This document shows, one piece after another, positions 21,595-32,274 of a stretch of 64,000 nucleotides of DNA (the first letter of the stretch is position 1; every line of letters starts with the position of its first letter). The position numbers were made by a program, and so were the translations under genes. Source of the stretch: Chaenocephalus aceratus (Eukaryota > Chordata > Actinopteri > Perciformes > Channichthyidae); NCBI GenBank assembly GCA_023974075.1, contig JAMFTG010000253.1, positions 1-64,000 on the forward strand, in the 5' to 3' direction. The notes beneath the pieces are model-generated. The model ran no database searches. It was not told the origin of the DNA and saw only the letters and a list, made by a program, of their open reading frames with translations.

Positions 21595-22654
21595 AGAATC
21601 TCGTGCCCCTGGGAATCTTAAAGGGGGGTGTATTTTGCGGTGCTTAATCGTCCGCCCATCGGCACCCATAGTCGGCCTTCTTCACAGCAGCAGCACCCAC
21701 CCTTCAGTGGAGGATTTTTCTCGTGCCCCTGGCAACACTTAAAGGGGGTCTACTTTGCGGTGCTTTACCGTCCGCCCATCGGCACCCATAGTCGGCCTTC
21801 TTGACAGCAGCACAACCCACCCTTCAGTGGAGGATTTTTCTCGTGCCCCTGGCAACACTTAAAGGGGGTCTACTTTGCGGTGCTTTACCGTCCGCCCATC
21901 GGCACCCATAGTCGGCCTTCTTCACAGCAGCACCACCCACCCTTCAGTGGAGGATTTTTCTCGTGCCCCTGGCAACACTTAAAGGGGGTCTACTTTGCGG
22001 TGCTTTACCGTCCGCCCATCGGCACCCATAGTCGGCCTTCTTGACAGCAGCACCACCCACCCTTCAGTGGAGGATTTTTCTCGTGCCCCTGGCAACACTT
22101 AAAGGGGGTCTACATTGCGGTGCTTTACCGTCCGCCCATCGGCACCCATAGTCGGCCTTCTTGACAGCAGCACCACCCACCCTTCAGTGGAGGATTTTTC
22201 TCGTGCCCCTGGCAACACTTAAAGGGGGTCTACTTTGCGGTGCTTTACCGTCCGCCCATCGGCACCCATAGTCGGCCTTCTTGACAGCAGCACCACCCAC
22301 CCTTCAGTGGAGGATTTTTCTCGTGCCCCTGGCAACACTTAAAGGGGGTCTACTTTGCGGTGCTTTACCGTCCGCCCATCGGCACCCATAGTCGGCCCTC
22401 TTGACAGCAGCACCACCCACCCTTCAGTGGAGGATTTTTCTCGTGCCCCTGGCAACACTTAAAGGGGGTCTACTTTGCGGTTCTTTACCGTCCGCCCATC
22501 GGCACCCATAGTCGGCCTTCTTGACAGCAGCACCACCCACCCTTCAGTGGAGGATTTTTCTCGTGCCCCTGGCAACACTTAAAGGGGGTCTACTTTGCGG
22601 TGCTTTACCGTCCGCCCATCGGCACCCATAGTCGGCCTTCTTCACAGCACCACC
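21595..22654. repeat. Satellite array B, 120-bp monomer
   Basis: Units of exactly 120 bp begin TCGTGCCCCTGGCAACAC at 21,721, 21,841, 21,961 and so on to 22,561, with a variant first unit at 21,601; about nine copies, nearly identical. Each contains CCGCCCATCGGCACCCATAG and CAGTGGAGGATTTTTC. One or two diverged units occur at 30,440-30,625 on the other side of the gene, and a degraded one at 22,700-22,800. Confidence 0.95.
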
Positions 22655-22833
22655 TGCCCTGCTGGAGGTTCACACTTTAACTTTTTTACCCTCTTCTACC
22701 TTACAAATCATCCCACACTTGAGCACTCCTCACTCGGACTAAACACCTCCATGCTATCGTGCCCCTGGAGATCTTAAAGGAAAAAAACCCATAGTGGGCT
22801 TTAAAAACAGAAGACTTAGTAATTTTAACAAAC

Positions 22834-22839
22834 TTTATT
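22834..22839 (-). promoter_or_regulatory. Polyadenylation signal AATAAA of the recombinase gene
   Basis: AATAAA on the minus strand lies 30 bases downstream of the recombinase stop codon (22,869). Distance and position suit a eukaryotic 3' end. Inferred from sequence only. Confidence 0.5.
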
Positions 22840-22868
22840 TACAGTAATATTGACAGTAATAAATACAT

Positions 22869-25243
22869 TCACACAGGATATAAAGTATTTACAAGGGGAC
22901 TGATTATAACAACACACTGCATATTTACAAGTTGATCACTGGCAAAAGTGGGTGAAGTTGGGGCAGAGTATGGCACCCTCTCTTCACCCATGTCTGAGGG
23001 GCTGTGTTCGGCCAGTGACTGGTCCCTCGTCGCTCGCCAAGCGTTGACATGTCTTGGTAGGGAGTCTTGGTAGGGAGCCGGGCTGTGCTCCTCTCCAGAG
23101 ATGTCACTGTCGATGTCAATACCCGCAAAAGTGTCTTCATTTCCCGCTGCTACTGCTGTCGATGCCGCCGCCGCTGCTTGCAGTGACTCTGTGAAGAGCA
23201 ACCGAATGTCCGCAGCCTCCTTCAAAGAAGGATTATTCGCGTAAAATTTGTCCGCAGTTGCAGTGTTGTGACACATGAAATCACTCACTCGTTGGCGGTT
23301 GCCTTTGTCTTGAAACCTCTTCGCATTATCGGCGTGGACTGTGCGGAGGTCGGTGAAGTTAATGGGACCGTGGAGCCCCACATCAGCCCATGCCAACCTC
23401 AGGGAGTAGGCAAGCTTCCTGAACGGGTTCTTCCCCTCTGTGTATAGAAAGTAACGGCTCTGGGTGCAGGTCAGCGTACCCTTGATTTCCAGCCACCTCT
23501 TCATCCATCCAAATTCTTCTACGGTGAGGTACAGCTGCGCTTCCCCGAACGCGTTGGCCGTCTTGTGGTTGCTTACCTGTTATGACAGAGTTAGAGAGTG
23601 TCAATACAATGTCAATCATGCATATAACTGCCAGAATAAATGCATTGATTAATAGCACTCACATGAACCAGGTAGCCGAAGGCAGTGCCAGTTGTATCCG
23701 CCTTTCGGACCTCGGCGTTGGTCATGTTGGAGTAGACCCCCGGACGATGGCCGTAAATGCAGCTCCAATGAAGAGTCATATACCCATAGAGCAGGGTCCG
23801 GGTTGCGGTAGTCGGATTGCTGGCCATCACATCCAGGAGCTGAGGGATGCGAGTGGTGGTCGAAGTCAAGCATGTCATTAGGTCGTTGTGGCTCGGCAGA
23901 CCTTCCATCTTGTCACGCTTCACTTGCATCTGGTGGATAAGTACTTTTCTCTTCAGGGACTTCAAGATGGCAACTACTTCCCGTTTGATTAAAATCATGT
24001 CGGTTTGGCTGAGCCTGCTCCCCTTGCATGGTGTGTCGGTCATGTACTTGAGAAAGTGTGATATATTCTTGATGTAGAAGTCGGAGGTCGTGACCTGAAG
24101 GCTTGACTTCATCAGGCTCCGGGACCACCCACGTATCCTCTTGAGATCCCTCAAAAAGAGCCAGTCAGACAGGCGATTGAACCCGTGAGCCATGAAACTT
24201 AGGAACGACTTCACTCTGCTCAGTTTGGAAACTGTGTTTTCCTGGAGCCTCACTGGTGGGTCGATACCTGCATAATGCTCCCGGTATCCTTGAAGATACT
24301 CCTCTGTGAAATATAAACAGTACTTTAATGACAACACATCGTGTGTTACAGAAACTGCATGTGTCACATAGCCAACACACTTACCCATGACCCGTGGGAA
24401 TGTGATGTCCCGCATTATATTTCCCCGGCCCCTGCCCCGGAACCAGGGGGAATGGATGGGAGGGGAGGTTGACGAGGCCTCGGTATGCATGGATGCAGGC
24501 TCTGAGGAGCTGGATGAATGTGTGTGAGAGCCAGTGGGGGACTCGCTGCAGGCGGGAATGGGAGACTTGCTGCAGGAGGGACCTTTCGACTTGGACAGCC
24601 TCGTTGGTGTCGACTCTGTTCGGGGTCGTTTCTTCAGAATGACCCGCTCTTGTTCCTCCCCATCGAACGCGGGCATGTCCCCGGCCCGCTGATCCATCCT
24701 CTGTCGCTTGTGCTTTATCCTCTGCTGCAACTTGCAGCGCAGGGATTTCACCTCAGCAGCATATATGTCCCGCTGAGCCCTCACTGCGTTTGCCTCCAGC
24801 CTCCATTCTTTGCAGTCCGGGTTGTCACATTCATTCACCGGGGACAAGGGTGGAGGTTGTGACAGTATATCGTCGTCTGCCACCATGTCAACAGCCCAAG
24901 CGGTAATCATTTCTATGGTGGGGTTTGTCATTCGGAGTTCATAAAGCTCCTTCTTGGCCACTGTCATTTTCAGTTTATTTCGAACCACATGTAGTTCCTC
25001 CCGGGCCAGCTCAACATGGTCTCTGGCCAAGTGGCGATCCAGCCTTGTGCCCCGGTACTCGCATCCCAGAATGGTACAGGGATGGAGCCTAATGTTGGTC
25101 CGTCCGTTGGCCAACAACAGCAGAATTTTTCTTTCAACCAAGTTACGCACACCATGGCGCCTCTGCAGGTGCTTGCTCAGGGCATGGTAGGAACTATTAC
25201 AGATCGGACAACGGACCGCCATCCGACCTGTATTCTTGAGCAT
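22869..25243 (-). CDS. Zinc-finger tyrosine-recombinase-like protein (three exons, intact)
   Basis: Exons 25,243-24,385, 24,303-23,663 and 23,576-22,869 are joined by GT-AG introns of 81 and 86 bp, giving 735 residues without stops or frameshifts. The N-terminus has two zinc fingers: CPICNSSYHALSKHLQRRH and CTILGCEYRGTRLDRHLARDH. A Ser/Pro-rich linker follows. The C-terminal half fits a tyrosine recombinase: Arg box in YGHRPGVYSNMTNAEV, Lys in SNHKTANAFGEAQLYL, second Arg in FTDLRTVHADNAKR, and His plus Tyr nucleophile in FMCHNTATADKFY. Such enzymes move DNA via covalent 3'-phosphotyrosine intermediates. The start could lie upstream, since the frame is open to 25,543. Crypton affinity is inferred. 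Confidence 0.7.
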
Positions 25244-25522
25244 TTCGGTACCGGGAAATGTCACCAGAATCGTGGGTAAAAAAGAAGGAAGCGTGAAAAG
25301 ACTCACGAAAGATGCACTCAACTTATTTTCAAACCGGTGTTTGTTTTCATTTGCATCATGGTGCGGTGTCCCATTTAGGCACTCGTTAAGCGGGCAGAGA
25401 TCCCTGTAATCTACCCTCACGTTCCTCCAGAGTCTGGTTCTCCCAAAGGATACCCGACAGTTTCGGGTACGACAACGTGGGGATAACAGTAGCCTCCGGG
25501 CGATCCGTCCCCCAGGGGGACG
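25244..25522 (-). promoter_or_regulatory. Probable 5' flank of the recombinase gene
   Basis: This is the 280 bases between the likely start codon and the GC-rich array C. The recombinase frame remains open through it on the minus strand, so it is either 5' UTR/promoter or additional N-terminal coding. No TATA box could be assigned with confidence. Array C directly upstream is strongly GC- and CpG-rich. Confidence 0.35.
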
Positions 25523-26470
25523 GAGGCATTGAACCCCTCTCACCTGCTCCCGGAGGAGGCAGGGGAGTCAGGGGAGTCAGGTACCCAGAGGGCGCACGGT
25601 GGACGGCCAGGGCGAGGCCGCCACACCGCACTGGAGTCAGGGTCCCGGTGAGGCGCAGGACGGAGCACCCGGCAGTAGCCTCCAGCAGACCCCCGCGCGG
25701 TTCCCTCGGAAGAGGTGGAGAGGCGGGTGTTTCCATCTGCTGGCGGGTTGCCGGGGTAACAGCATCCTCCGGGGAGGCATTGAACCCCTCTCACCTGCTC
25801 CCGGAGGAGGCAGGGGAGTCAGGGGAGTCAGGTACCCAGAGGGCGCACGGTGGACGGCCAGGGCGAGGCCGCCACACCGCGCTGGAGTCAGGGTCCCGGT
25901 GAGGCGCAGGACGGAGCACCCGGCAGTAGCCTCCAGCAGACCCCCGCGCGGTTCCCTCGGAAGAGGTGGAGAGGCGGGTGTTTCCATCTGCTGGCGGGTT
26001 GCCGGGGTAACAGCATTCTCCGGGGAGGCATTGAACCCCTCTCACCTGCTCCCGGAGGAGGCAGGGGAGTCAGGGGAGTCAGGTACCCAGAGGGCGCACG
26101 GTGGACGGCCAGGGCGAGGCCGCCACACCGCGCTGGAGTCAGGGTCCCGGTGAGGCGCAGGACGGAGCACCCGGCAGTAGCCTCCAGCAGACCCCCGCGC
26201 GGTTCCCTCGGAAGAGGTGGAGAGGCGGGTGTTTCCATCTGCTGGCGGGTTGCCGGGGTAACAGCATCCTCCGGGGAGGCATTGAACCCCTCTCACCTGC
26301 TCCCGGAGGAGGCAGGGGAGTCAGGTACCCAGAGGGTGGACGGCCAGGGCGAGGCCGCCACACCGCGCTGGAGTCAGGGTCCCGGTGAGGCGCAGGACGG
26401 AGCACCCGGCAGTAGCCTCCAGCAGACCCCCGCACGGTTCCCTCGTCCCTCGGAAGGGGTGGAGAGGCGG
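25523..26470. repeat. Satellite array C, GC-rich 251-bp monomer
   Basis: Units starting GAGGCATTGAACCCCTCTC occur at 25,523, 25,774, 26,025 and about 26,276, a 251-bp period; the last is shortened by small deletions. The repeat is very GC-rich with many CpGs. All six frames show long ORFs, but 251 is not a multiple of three, so each frame drifts from copy to copy; the ORFs reflect composition. The array lies just upstream of the recombinase gene's 5' end. Confidence 0.95.
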
Positions 26471-26489
26471 GTGTTTTCATCTGCTGGCC

Positions 26490-27008
26490 AGAGTCAGAAA
26501 AAGTATAAGTTAACTTTTTGGAAGAACCATAGAAAAGGGTGAAAATGGATAAATTGTATCCGAAAATAGTGTTCCATAAGGCGGGTAGAGTCCCCTGACA
26601 ACTCCCCTACCTTCCTCCAGAGTCAGAAAAAGTATAAGTTAACTTTTTGGAAGAACCATAGAAAAGGGTGAAAATGGATAAATTGTATCCGAAAATAGTG
26701 TTCCATAAGGCGGGTAGAGTCCCCTGACAACTCCCCTACCTTCCTCCAGAGTCAGAAAAAGTATAAGTTAACTTTTTGGAAGAACCATAGAAAAGGGTGA
26801 AAATGGATAAAATGTATCCCAAAATAGTGTTCCATAAGGCGGGTAGAGTCCCCTGACAACTCCCCTACCTTCCTCCAGAGTCAGAAAAAGTATAAATTAA
26901 CTTTTTGGAAGAACCATAAAAAAGGGTGAAAATGGATAAAATGTATCCCAAAATAGTGCCCCTTGAGGCGGGTAGAGTCCCCTGACAACTCCCCTTGCAT
27001 TCCTCCAG
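26490..27008. repeat. Satellite array D, 129-bp monomer
   Basis: GAGTCAGAAAAAGTATAA recurs at 26,491, 26,620, 26,749 and 26,878, four units of 129 bp. They contain AACTTTTTGGAAGAACCATA and GGCGGGTAGAGTCCCCTGAC. The last unit is the most diverged. It abuts the GC-rich array C. Confidence 0.95.
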
Positions 27009-27499
27009 ACACCAGTTTGAAAACTTAAAGTTTTGTGAGAACCAGGATTGGGGGTCCTCTTGGCAACAATTTCATCCGATCCAAAGTGCTCCTGAGGCGG
27101 ATACATTCCTCCATGATTTCCCCATCATGTGAAAATAGCTCGTTTTTTTCAAAGTGCTCTCAAAAACCGGGTTTCCGATTTCGTGCAGACGGTAGCTTGG
27201 AAAAGATGAATGAATTTTTTGGACGGAGGAGGGGAGCTCTGGTTTCCCCTCTCCGTTGTAAATTGCAACGGGGGAGTGGAAAAGTCTCCGGGGCTTCGTC
27301 CCGAAGCGCCGAAGACTTGACCCCCTCCCCCGTTGGCACCGTTTTTACAGAATTTTCAAAAACTTCATTTTTGATTATTTTAACATATAATTGACCGTTT
27401 TCTTTACTTTTTTTTGCTTTCCACGGGTGGGGACGCATGGCAGGCCGCCTATGAGCTTCCAAATTCGGCCTGGAACCTCCGGGAATTATGGGTTAAGCT
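27009..27499. other. Non-repetitive spacer between arrays D and E
   Basis: About 490 bases of single-copy-looking sequence. The stretch at 27,319-27,345 (CCCCCTCCCCCGTTGGCAC) is shared with the segments at 20,304 and 30,300 that end arrays A and E. No convincing coding is present. Confidence 0.5.
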
Positions 27500-30290
27500 C
27501 CATATACTGACGACTCCCATTAAAAATGCATGAAATGTACAGGAATCTGTCCATTTCAATCACATTCGATGACCCCATTAAAAATGCATGAAATGTACAG
27601 GAATCTGTCCATTTCAATCACATTCGACGACCACATTAAAAATGCATGAAATGTACAGGAATATGTCCATTAAAAATGCATGAAATGTACAGGAATATGT
27701 CCATTTCATCCACATTCGACGACCCCATTAAAAATGCATGAAATGTACAGGAATCTGTCCATTTCAATCACATTTGATGACCGGTCCAGGGTGACTTTGT
27801 TACCCAGGAATTAGTGTCTGAAAGCTGGGTAAGATTACTTTAAATGCAGGGTACACATGGCTCTATTACCCAGCAATTAGTGTGTGAAAGCTGGGTAAGT
27901 TTGATGTGAATTTAAGCAAGATATGGCCATTTCATCCACACCTGATGACTCCCATTAAAAATGCATGAAATGTACAGGAATCTGTCCATTTCATCCACAT
28001 TCGACGACCCCATTAAAAATGCATGAAATGTACAGAAATCTGTCCATTTCAATCACATTTGATGACCGGTCCAGGGTGACTTTGTTACCCAGGAATTAGT
28101 GTCTGAAAGCTGGGTAAGATTACTTTAAATGCAGGGTACACATGGCTCTATTACCCAGCAATTAGTGTGTGACAGCTGGGTAAGTTTGATGTGAATTTAA
28201 GCAAGATATGGCCATTTCATCCACACCTGATGACTCCCATTAAAAATGCATGAAATGTACAAGAATCTGTCCATTTCAATCACATTTGATGACCGGTCCA
28301 GGGTGACTTTGTTACCCAGGAATTAGTGTCTGAAAGCTGGGTAAGATTACTTTAAATGCAGGGTACACATGGCTCTATTACCCAGCAATTAGTGTGTGAA
28401 AGCTGGGTAAGTTTGATGTGAATTTAAGCAAGATATGGCCATTTCATCCACACCTGATGACTCCCATTAAAAATGCATGAAATGTACAGGAATCTGTCCA
28501 TTTCAATCACATTTGATGACCGGTCCAGGGTGACTTTTTTACCCAGGAATTAGTGTCTGAAAGCTGGGTAAGATTACTTTAAATGCAGGGTACACATGGC
28601 TCTATTACCCAGCAATTAGTGTGTGAAAGCTGGGTAGGTTTGATGTGAATTTAAGCAAGATATGGCCATTTCATCCACACCTGATGACTCCCATTAAAAA
28701 TGCATGAAATGTACAGGAATCTGTCCATTTCATCCACATTCGACGACCCCATTAAAAATGCATGAAATGTACAGGAATCTGTCCATTTCAATCACATTTG
28801 ATGACCGGTCCAGGGTGACTTTGTTACCCAGGAATTAGTGTCTGAAAGCTGGGTAAGATTACTTTAAATGTAGGGTACACATGGCTCTATTACCCAGCAA
28901 TTAGTGTGTGAAAGCTGGGTAAGTTTGATGTGAATTTAAGCAAGATATGGCCATTTCATCCACACCTGATGACTCCCATTAAAAATGCATGAAATGTACA
29001 GGAATCTGTCCATTTCATCCACATTCGACGACCCCATTAAAAATGCATGAAATGTACAGGAATCTGTCCATTTCAATCACATTTGATGACCGGTCCAGGG
29101 TGACTTTGTTACCCAGGAATTAGTGTCTGAAAGCTGGGTAAGATTACTTTAAATGCAGGGTACACATTGCTCTATTACCCAGCAATTAGTGTGTGACAGC
29201 TGGGTAAGTTTGATGTGAATTTAAGCAAGATATGGCCATTTCATCCACACCTGATGACTCCCATTAAAAATGCATGAAATGTACAGGAATCTGTCCATTT
29301 CAATCACATTTGATGACCGGTCCAGGGTGACTTTGTTACCCAGGAATTAGTGTCTGAAAGCTGGGTAAGATTACTTTAAATGCAGGGTACACATGGCTCT
29401 ATTACCCAGCAATTAGTGTGTGAAAGCTGGGTAAGTTTGATGTGAATTTAAGCAAGATATGGCCATTTCATCCACACCTGATGACTCCCATTAAAAATGC
29501 ATGAAATGTACAGGAATCTGTCCATTTCAATCACATTTGATGACCGGTCCAGGGTGACTTTGTTACCCAGGAATTAGTGTCTGAAAGCTGGGTAAGATTA
29601 CTTTAAATGCAGGGTACACATGGCTCTATTACCCAGCAATTAGTGTGTGAAAGCTGGGTAAGTTTGATGTGAATTTAAGCAAGATATGGCCATTTCATCC
29701 ACACCTGATGACTCCCATTAAAAATGCATGAAATGTACAGGAATCTGTCCATTTCAATCACATTTGATGACCGGTCCAGGGTGACTTTGTTACCCAGGAA
29801 TTAGTGTCTGAAAGCTGGGTAAGATTACTTTAAATGCAGGGTACACATGGCTCTATTACCCAGCAATTATTGTGTGAAAGCTGGGTAAGTTTGATGTGAA
29901 TTTAAGCAAGATATGGCCATTTCATCCACACCTGATGACTCCCATTAAAAATGCATGAAATGTACAGGAATCTGTCCATTTCAATCACATTTGATGACCG
30001 GTCCAGGGTGACTTTGTTACCCAGGAATTAGTGTCTGAAAGCTGGGTAAGATTACTTTAAATGCAGGGTACACATGGCTTTATTACCCAGCAATTAGTGT
30101 GTGAAAGCTGGGTATGATTGATGTGAATTTAAGGAAGATATGGCCCTTTCAAACACACCTCACGACTCCCATCAAAAGTGATTGAAATGTACAGGAATCT
30201 GTCCATTTCATTCACATTTGACGACCCGAGCAGGGTGACTTTGTTACCCAGGAATAAGTGTCTGAAAGCCGGGGAAGATTACTCAGGGTA
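27500..30290. repeat. Satellite array E, 227/284-bp monomers
   Basis: GGCCATTTCATCCACACCTG marks units at about 27,924, 28,209, 28,436, 28,664, 28,948, 29,234, 29,461, 29,688 and 29,916. Spacing alternates between about 227 and 285 bp, the longer form having an extra copy of a 57-bp piece (CATTAAAAATGCATGAAATG plus the following dyad). Units carry GAAATGTACAGGAATCTGTC, an imperfect version of array A's dyad, and TTACCCAGC...GCTGGGTAA hairpins. The array ends in the same TCAGGGTATACAGGAC segment as array A. Confidence 0.95.
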
Positions 30291-30733
30291 TACAGGACTT
30301 TCACCCCTCCCCCGTTGGCACTTAGCCGTTTTTCGAGAATCATCCATACTTCCATAACATGAGACCCCCGAACCCCGGAATTAAGCACTCCCCAACGGAC
30401 TAAACCCAGATGTTCACACCCTCCAGAACTTAATGCCCCTGGTGAGTCAGAAAAGAGGTGTATTTTGTGGTTCTTTATCGTCCGCTCATCGGCACCCATA
30501 GTCGGCCTCTTTCACAGCAGCAGCACCCACCCTCCATGGAGGGTATTCTCGTGCCCCTGGCAACACTTGAAGGGGGTGTATTTTGCGGTGCTTTATCGTC
30601 CGCCCATCGGCACCCATAGTCGGTCCAGTCGCTGACAGGTACTTGACATCGGAGGTTGACATCGCATTTCCATTGAGCGGACATGCGTACATCTGAAGGG
30701 CAAGTTCCACGGTACCTCCGTCTCCAAGGCTGA
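30291..30733. other. Right-end segment of the recombinase element
   Basis: It contains the module shared with 21,536-21,720 (CCCGGAATTAAGCACTCC, then CTCGTGCCCCTGGCAACAC and CCGCCCATCGGCACCCATAG), i.e. one to two diverged 120-bp units. A further 110 bp, with no counterpart at the left end, runs to the junction with the L2 at about 30,733. Confidence 0.6.
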
Positions 30734-31195
30734 CATTTGCCTTACTCTGGTTAGTACACGAGCCGCAGCATTTTGAATCAGCTGAAGCGACTTGATTGAC
30801 TTCTTGGTACTCCCTGATAATAAAGAGTTACAATAATCCAGCCTAGAAGTAACAAATGCATGGACTAGTTTCTCTGCATCGTTTTGAGGCAAGATATGCC
30901 TGATTTTTGCAATGTTACGTAGATGGAAGTAGGCGGTCCTTGAAATTGATTTTATGTGGGCGTTAAAGGATAAATCCTGATCAAATATAACACCAAGATT
31001 CCTTACAGTCTCACTGGAGGCCAAATTAATGCCATCCATAGTTAGTATATCTTTAGATAATTTGTTTCGTAGATTCTTCGGGCCAAGTACAATAACTTCA
31101 GTTTTGGTCGTGTTTAACATCAAAAAGTTTAAGGTCATCCACGTTTTTAAGTCCTTAAGGCAGTCTTGAATTTTATTTAGATTATTAATTTCAAT
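30734..31195 (-). pseudogene. L2-type LINE, minus strand, 5' part (RT C-terminus)
   Basis: The minus strand encodes CLKDLKTWMTLNFLMLNTTK, TEVIVLGPKNL, VRNLGVIFDQDLSFNAHIKS, LVHAFVTSRLDYCNSLLSG and LQLIQNAAARVLTRV, exactly the block missing upstream of 18,022. It is 5'-truncated at 31,195, where the LTR element's minisatellite resumes. The same L2 family occurs in plus orientation at 32,395-33,888 with very similar sequence. Confidence 0.85.
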
Positions 31196-31865
31196 GATTA
31201 ATGTCCTGTTCCTCTGGGGGTCCCGCCGACAACTCTTCTGCCGGGGGTCCTGCCAACCCCTTGTCCTGTTCCAATTGGAGGCCCCACCATCACCTGTCTC
31301 ACCGGGGGTCCTGCCAACTACTGGTCCTCTTCCGTGGGGGATCCTGCCGAAGCCTGTCCCACTGGCTCCGGTTCCTGTTCGGCCGACACCGGGTCCTGCC
31401 CGGCCTCCGGAGCTATCTGGTCTTCGCCCTCGAGCCCGGCCCCCTGAGAGCCCGGCCCCCTGAGAGCCGCGGTCTTCTCCCTCGAGCCCGGCCCCCTGAG
31501 TGCCGCGGTCTTCGTCCTCGGGCCCGGCCCCCTGACTCTTCCTGCCGCTGCTTTTGCCCTCATGCACGGCCCCCTGAGTTTGCCCGCTGTGGCCTTCGCC
31601 CCTTTTTGAACTTTGCCTTGCCCCCAGGCCGTCCACCCGAGACCCCCTCCTTGGTCTCTGCCTTGCTCCCGGGCCTTCCGCCCGAGACCCCCCTCCTTGG
31701 TCTCTGCCTTTCCCCCGGGCCGTCCGCCCGAGACCCGTCCTCCAGACCCCCTCCACCCACCCTTTCTTGGCCCTAGTTATGTGTCCTCCCTCCAGTCCCC
31801 CTCCACCCACCCTGCTGGACCTTTTTTTTTGGGACGTCTGGGATCCGTCCCTTGAGGGGGGGTTC
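31196..31865 (+). pseudogene. Right part of the LTR element interior
   Basis: It restarts with units of the 60-bp minisatellite (to about 31,345), then low-complexity Pro/Arg-rich sequence with repeated GGCCCCCTGAG and CCGCCCGAGACCC. Several frames are open through it. It ends in the polypurine tract CTTGAGGGGGGGTTC beside the right LTR. No protease, RT or integrase motif occurs. Confidence 0.65.
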
Positions 31866-32274
31866 TGTCACGATTCTCATGTTTTGTCACGTTTGTAGTT
31901 TTGTCTGTGTTGGTGTTTTTCTTGTCCTTGGGTTTTATTGTGTAAAGTGTTCACCCCCGTTTCCTGCCTGTCTGCTTTATGTCTGTTTCCCTCCCTGATT
32001 ACCCGATTGTGTTCACCTGTTGTCCTTGTGTTTCTCCTCCCCTGCCCAGCTGTGTCTTGTTCTGTGATTACCCTTCTGTGTATTTAGTCTAGTCTTCCCC
32101 TGTGTTCCATGTCGGTTCATTGTTTCCCCTCCATGTTATTTCACGGTCTGTGTTCCTTGTGCAGCTTTATTGGATATTTTGGATTCTGCCTTGGTTTTGC
32201 CACAGCTTTATTTAATAAAGCTCGCTTTTCGTTATTCTGCATTTGAGTCCTACCTGCTTCACCCGTTCGTAACA
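31866..32274 (+). repeat. 3' LTR (409 bp)
   Basis: It is almost identical to 14,874-15,282. The differences I found by eye are at the GTGTAGC/GTGCAGC, TTGTTTTTG/TTGGTTTTG, CTCACTT/CTCGCTT and CCCATTC/CCCGTTC positions. The high identity implies a recent insertion, which also bounds the age of everything nested inside. Confidence 0.9.

Larger units (their letters stand above)
18023..30733 (-). mobile_element. Satellite-rich tyrosine-recombinase element (Crypton-like?), 12.7 kb
   Basis: This block splits a minus-strand L2 between QNAAARVLTRV (30,734 side) and RKRDHITPVL (18,022 side), so it is a single insertion. It holds satellite arrays at 18,210-20,290, 20,536-21,300, 21,595-22,654, 25,523-26,470, 26,490-27,008 and 27,500-30,290. 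Between them is a three-exon gene for a zinc-finger/tyrosine-recombinase protein (22,869-25,243). No long terminal inverted repeats are obvious, consistent with tyrosine-recombinase transposons such as Cryptons. A 386/227-bp array and 120-bp units occur near both ends in the same orientation. Exact ends are uncertain by a few bases. Confidence 0.7.
14874..32274 (+). mobile_element. Non-autonomous LTR retrotransposon, 17.4 kb because of nested inserts
   Basis: Two 409-bp LTRs (14,874-15,282 and 31,866-32,274) begin TGTCACGATTCTCATG and end TTCGTAACA. By eye they differ at only about four positions. Flanking pentamers are GTTTC and GTTTA (4 of 5 match). A purine tract, CTTGAGGGGGGGTTC, precedes the right LTR, giving plus orientation. 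Its own interior is 15,283-17,073 plus 31,196-31,865 (about 2.5 kb), holding a gag-like start and Pro-rich minisatellite but no pol. The gap is a minus-strand L2, itself split by the tyrosine-recombinase element. Confidence 0.85.

Noticed and set aside
21595..22654. Regular 120-bp repeats resembling a CRISPR array
   Set aside because: The whole 120 bp repeats, with no variable spacers, in a eukaryotic transposon; it is a satellite.
25477..26542. Many overlapping ORFs of 84-230 codons on both strands
   Set aside because: They follow the GC-rich 251-bp array in all frames; the period is not a multiple of three and peptides simply repeat with frame drift.
14874..32274. Segmental duplication as explanation for the two 409-bp direct repeats
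   Set aside because: TG...CA ends, a purine tract next to the right copy, a gag-like start after the left copy and similar flanking pentamers fit LTRs better.
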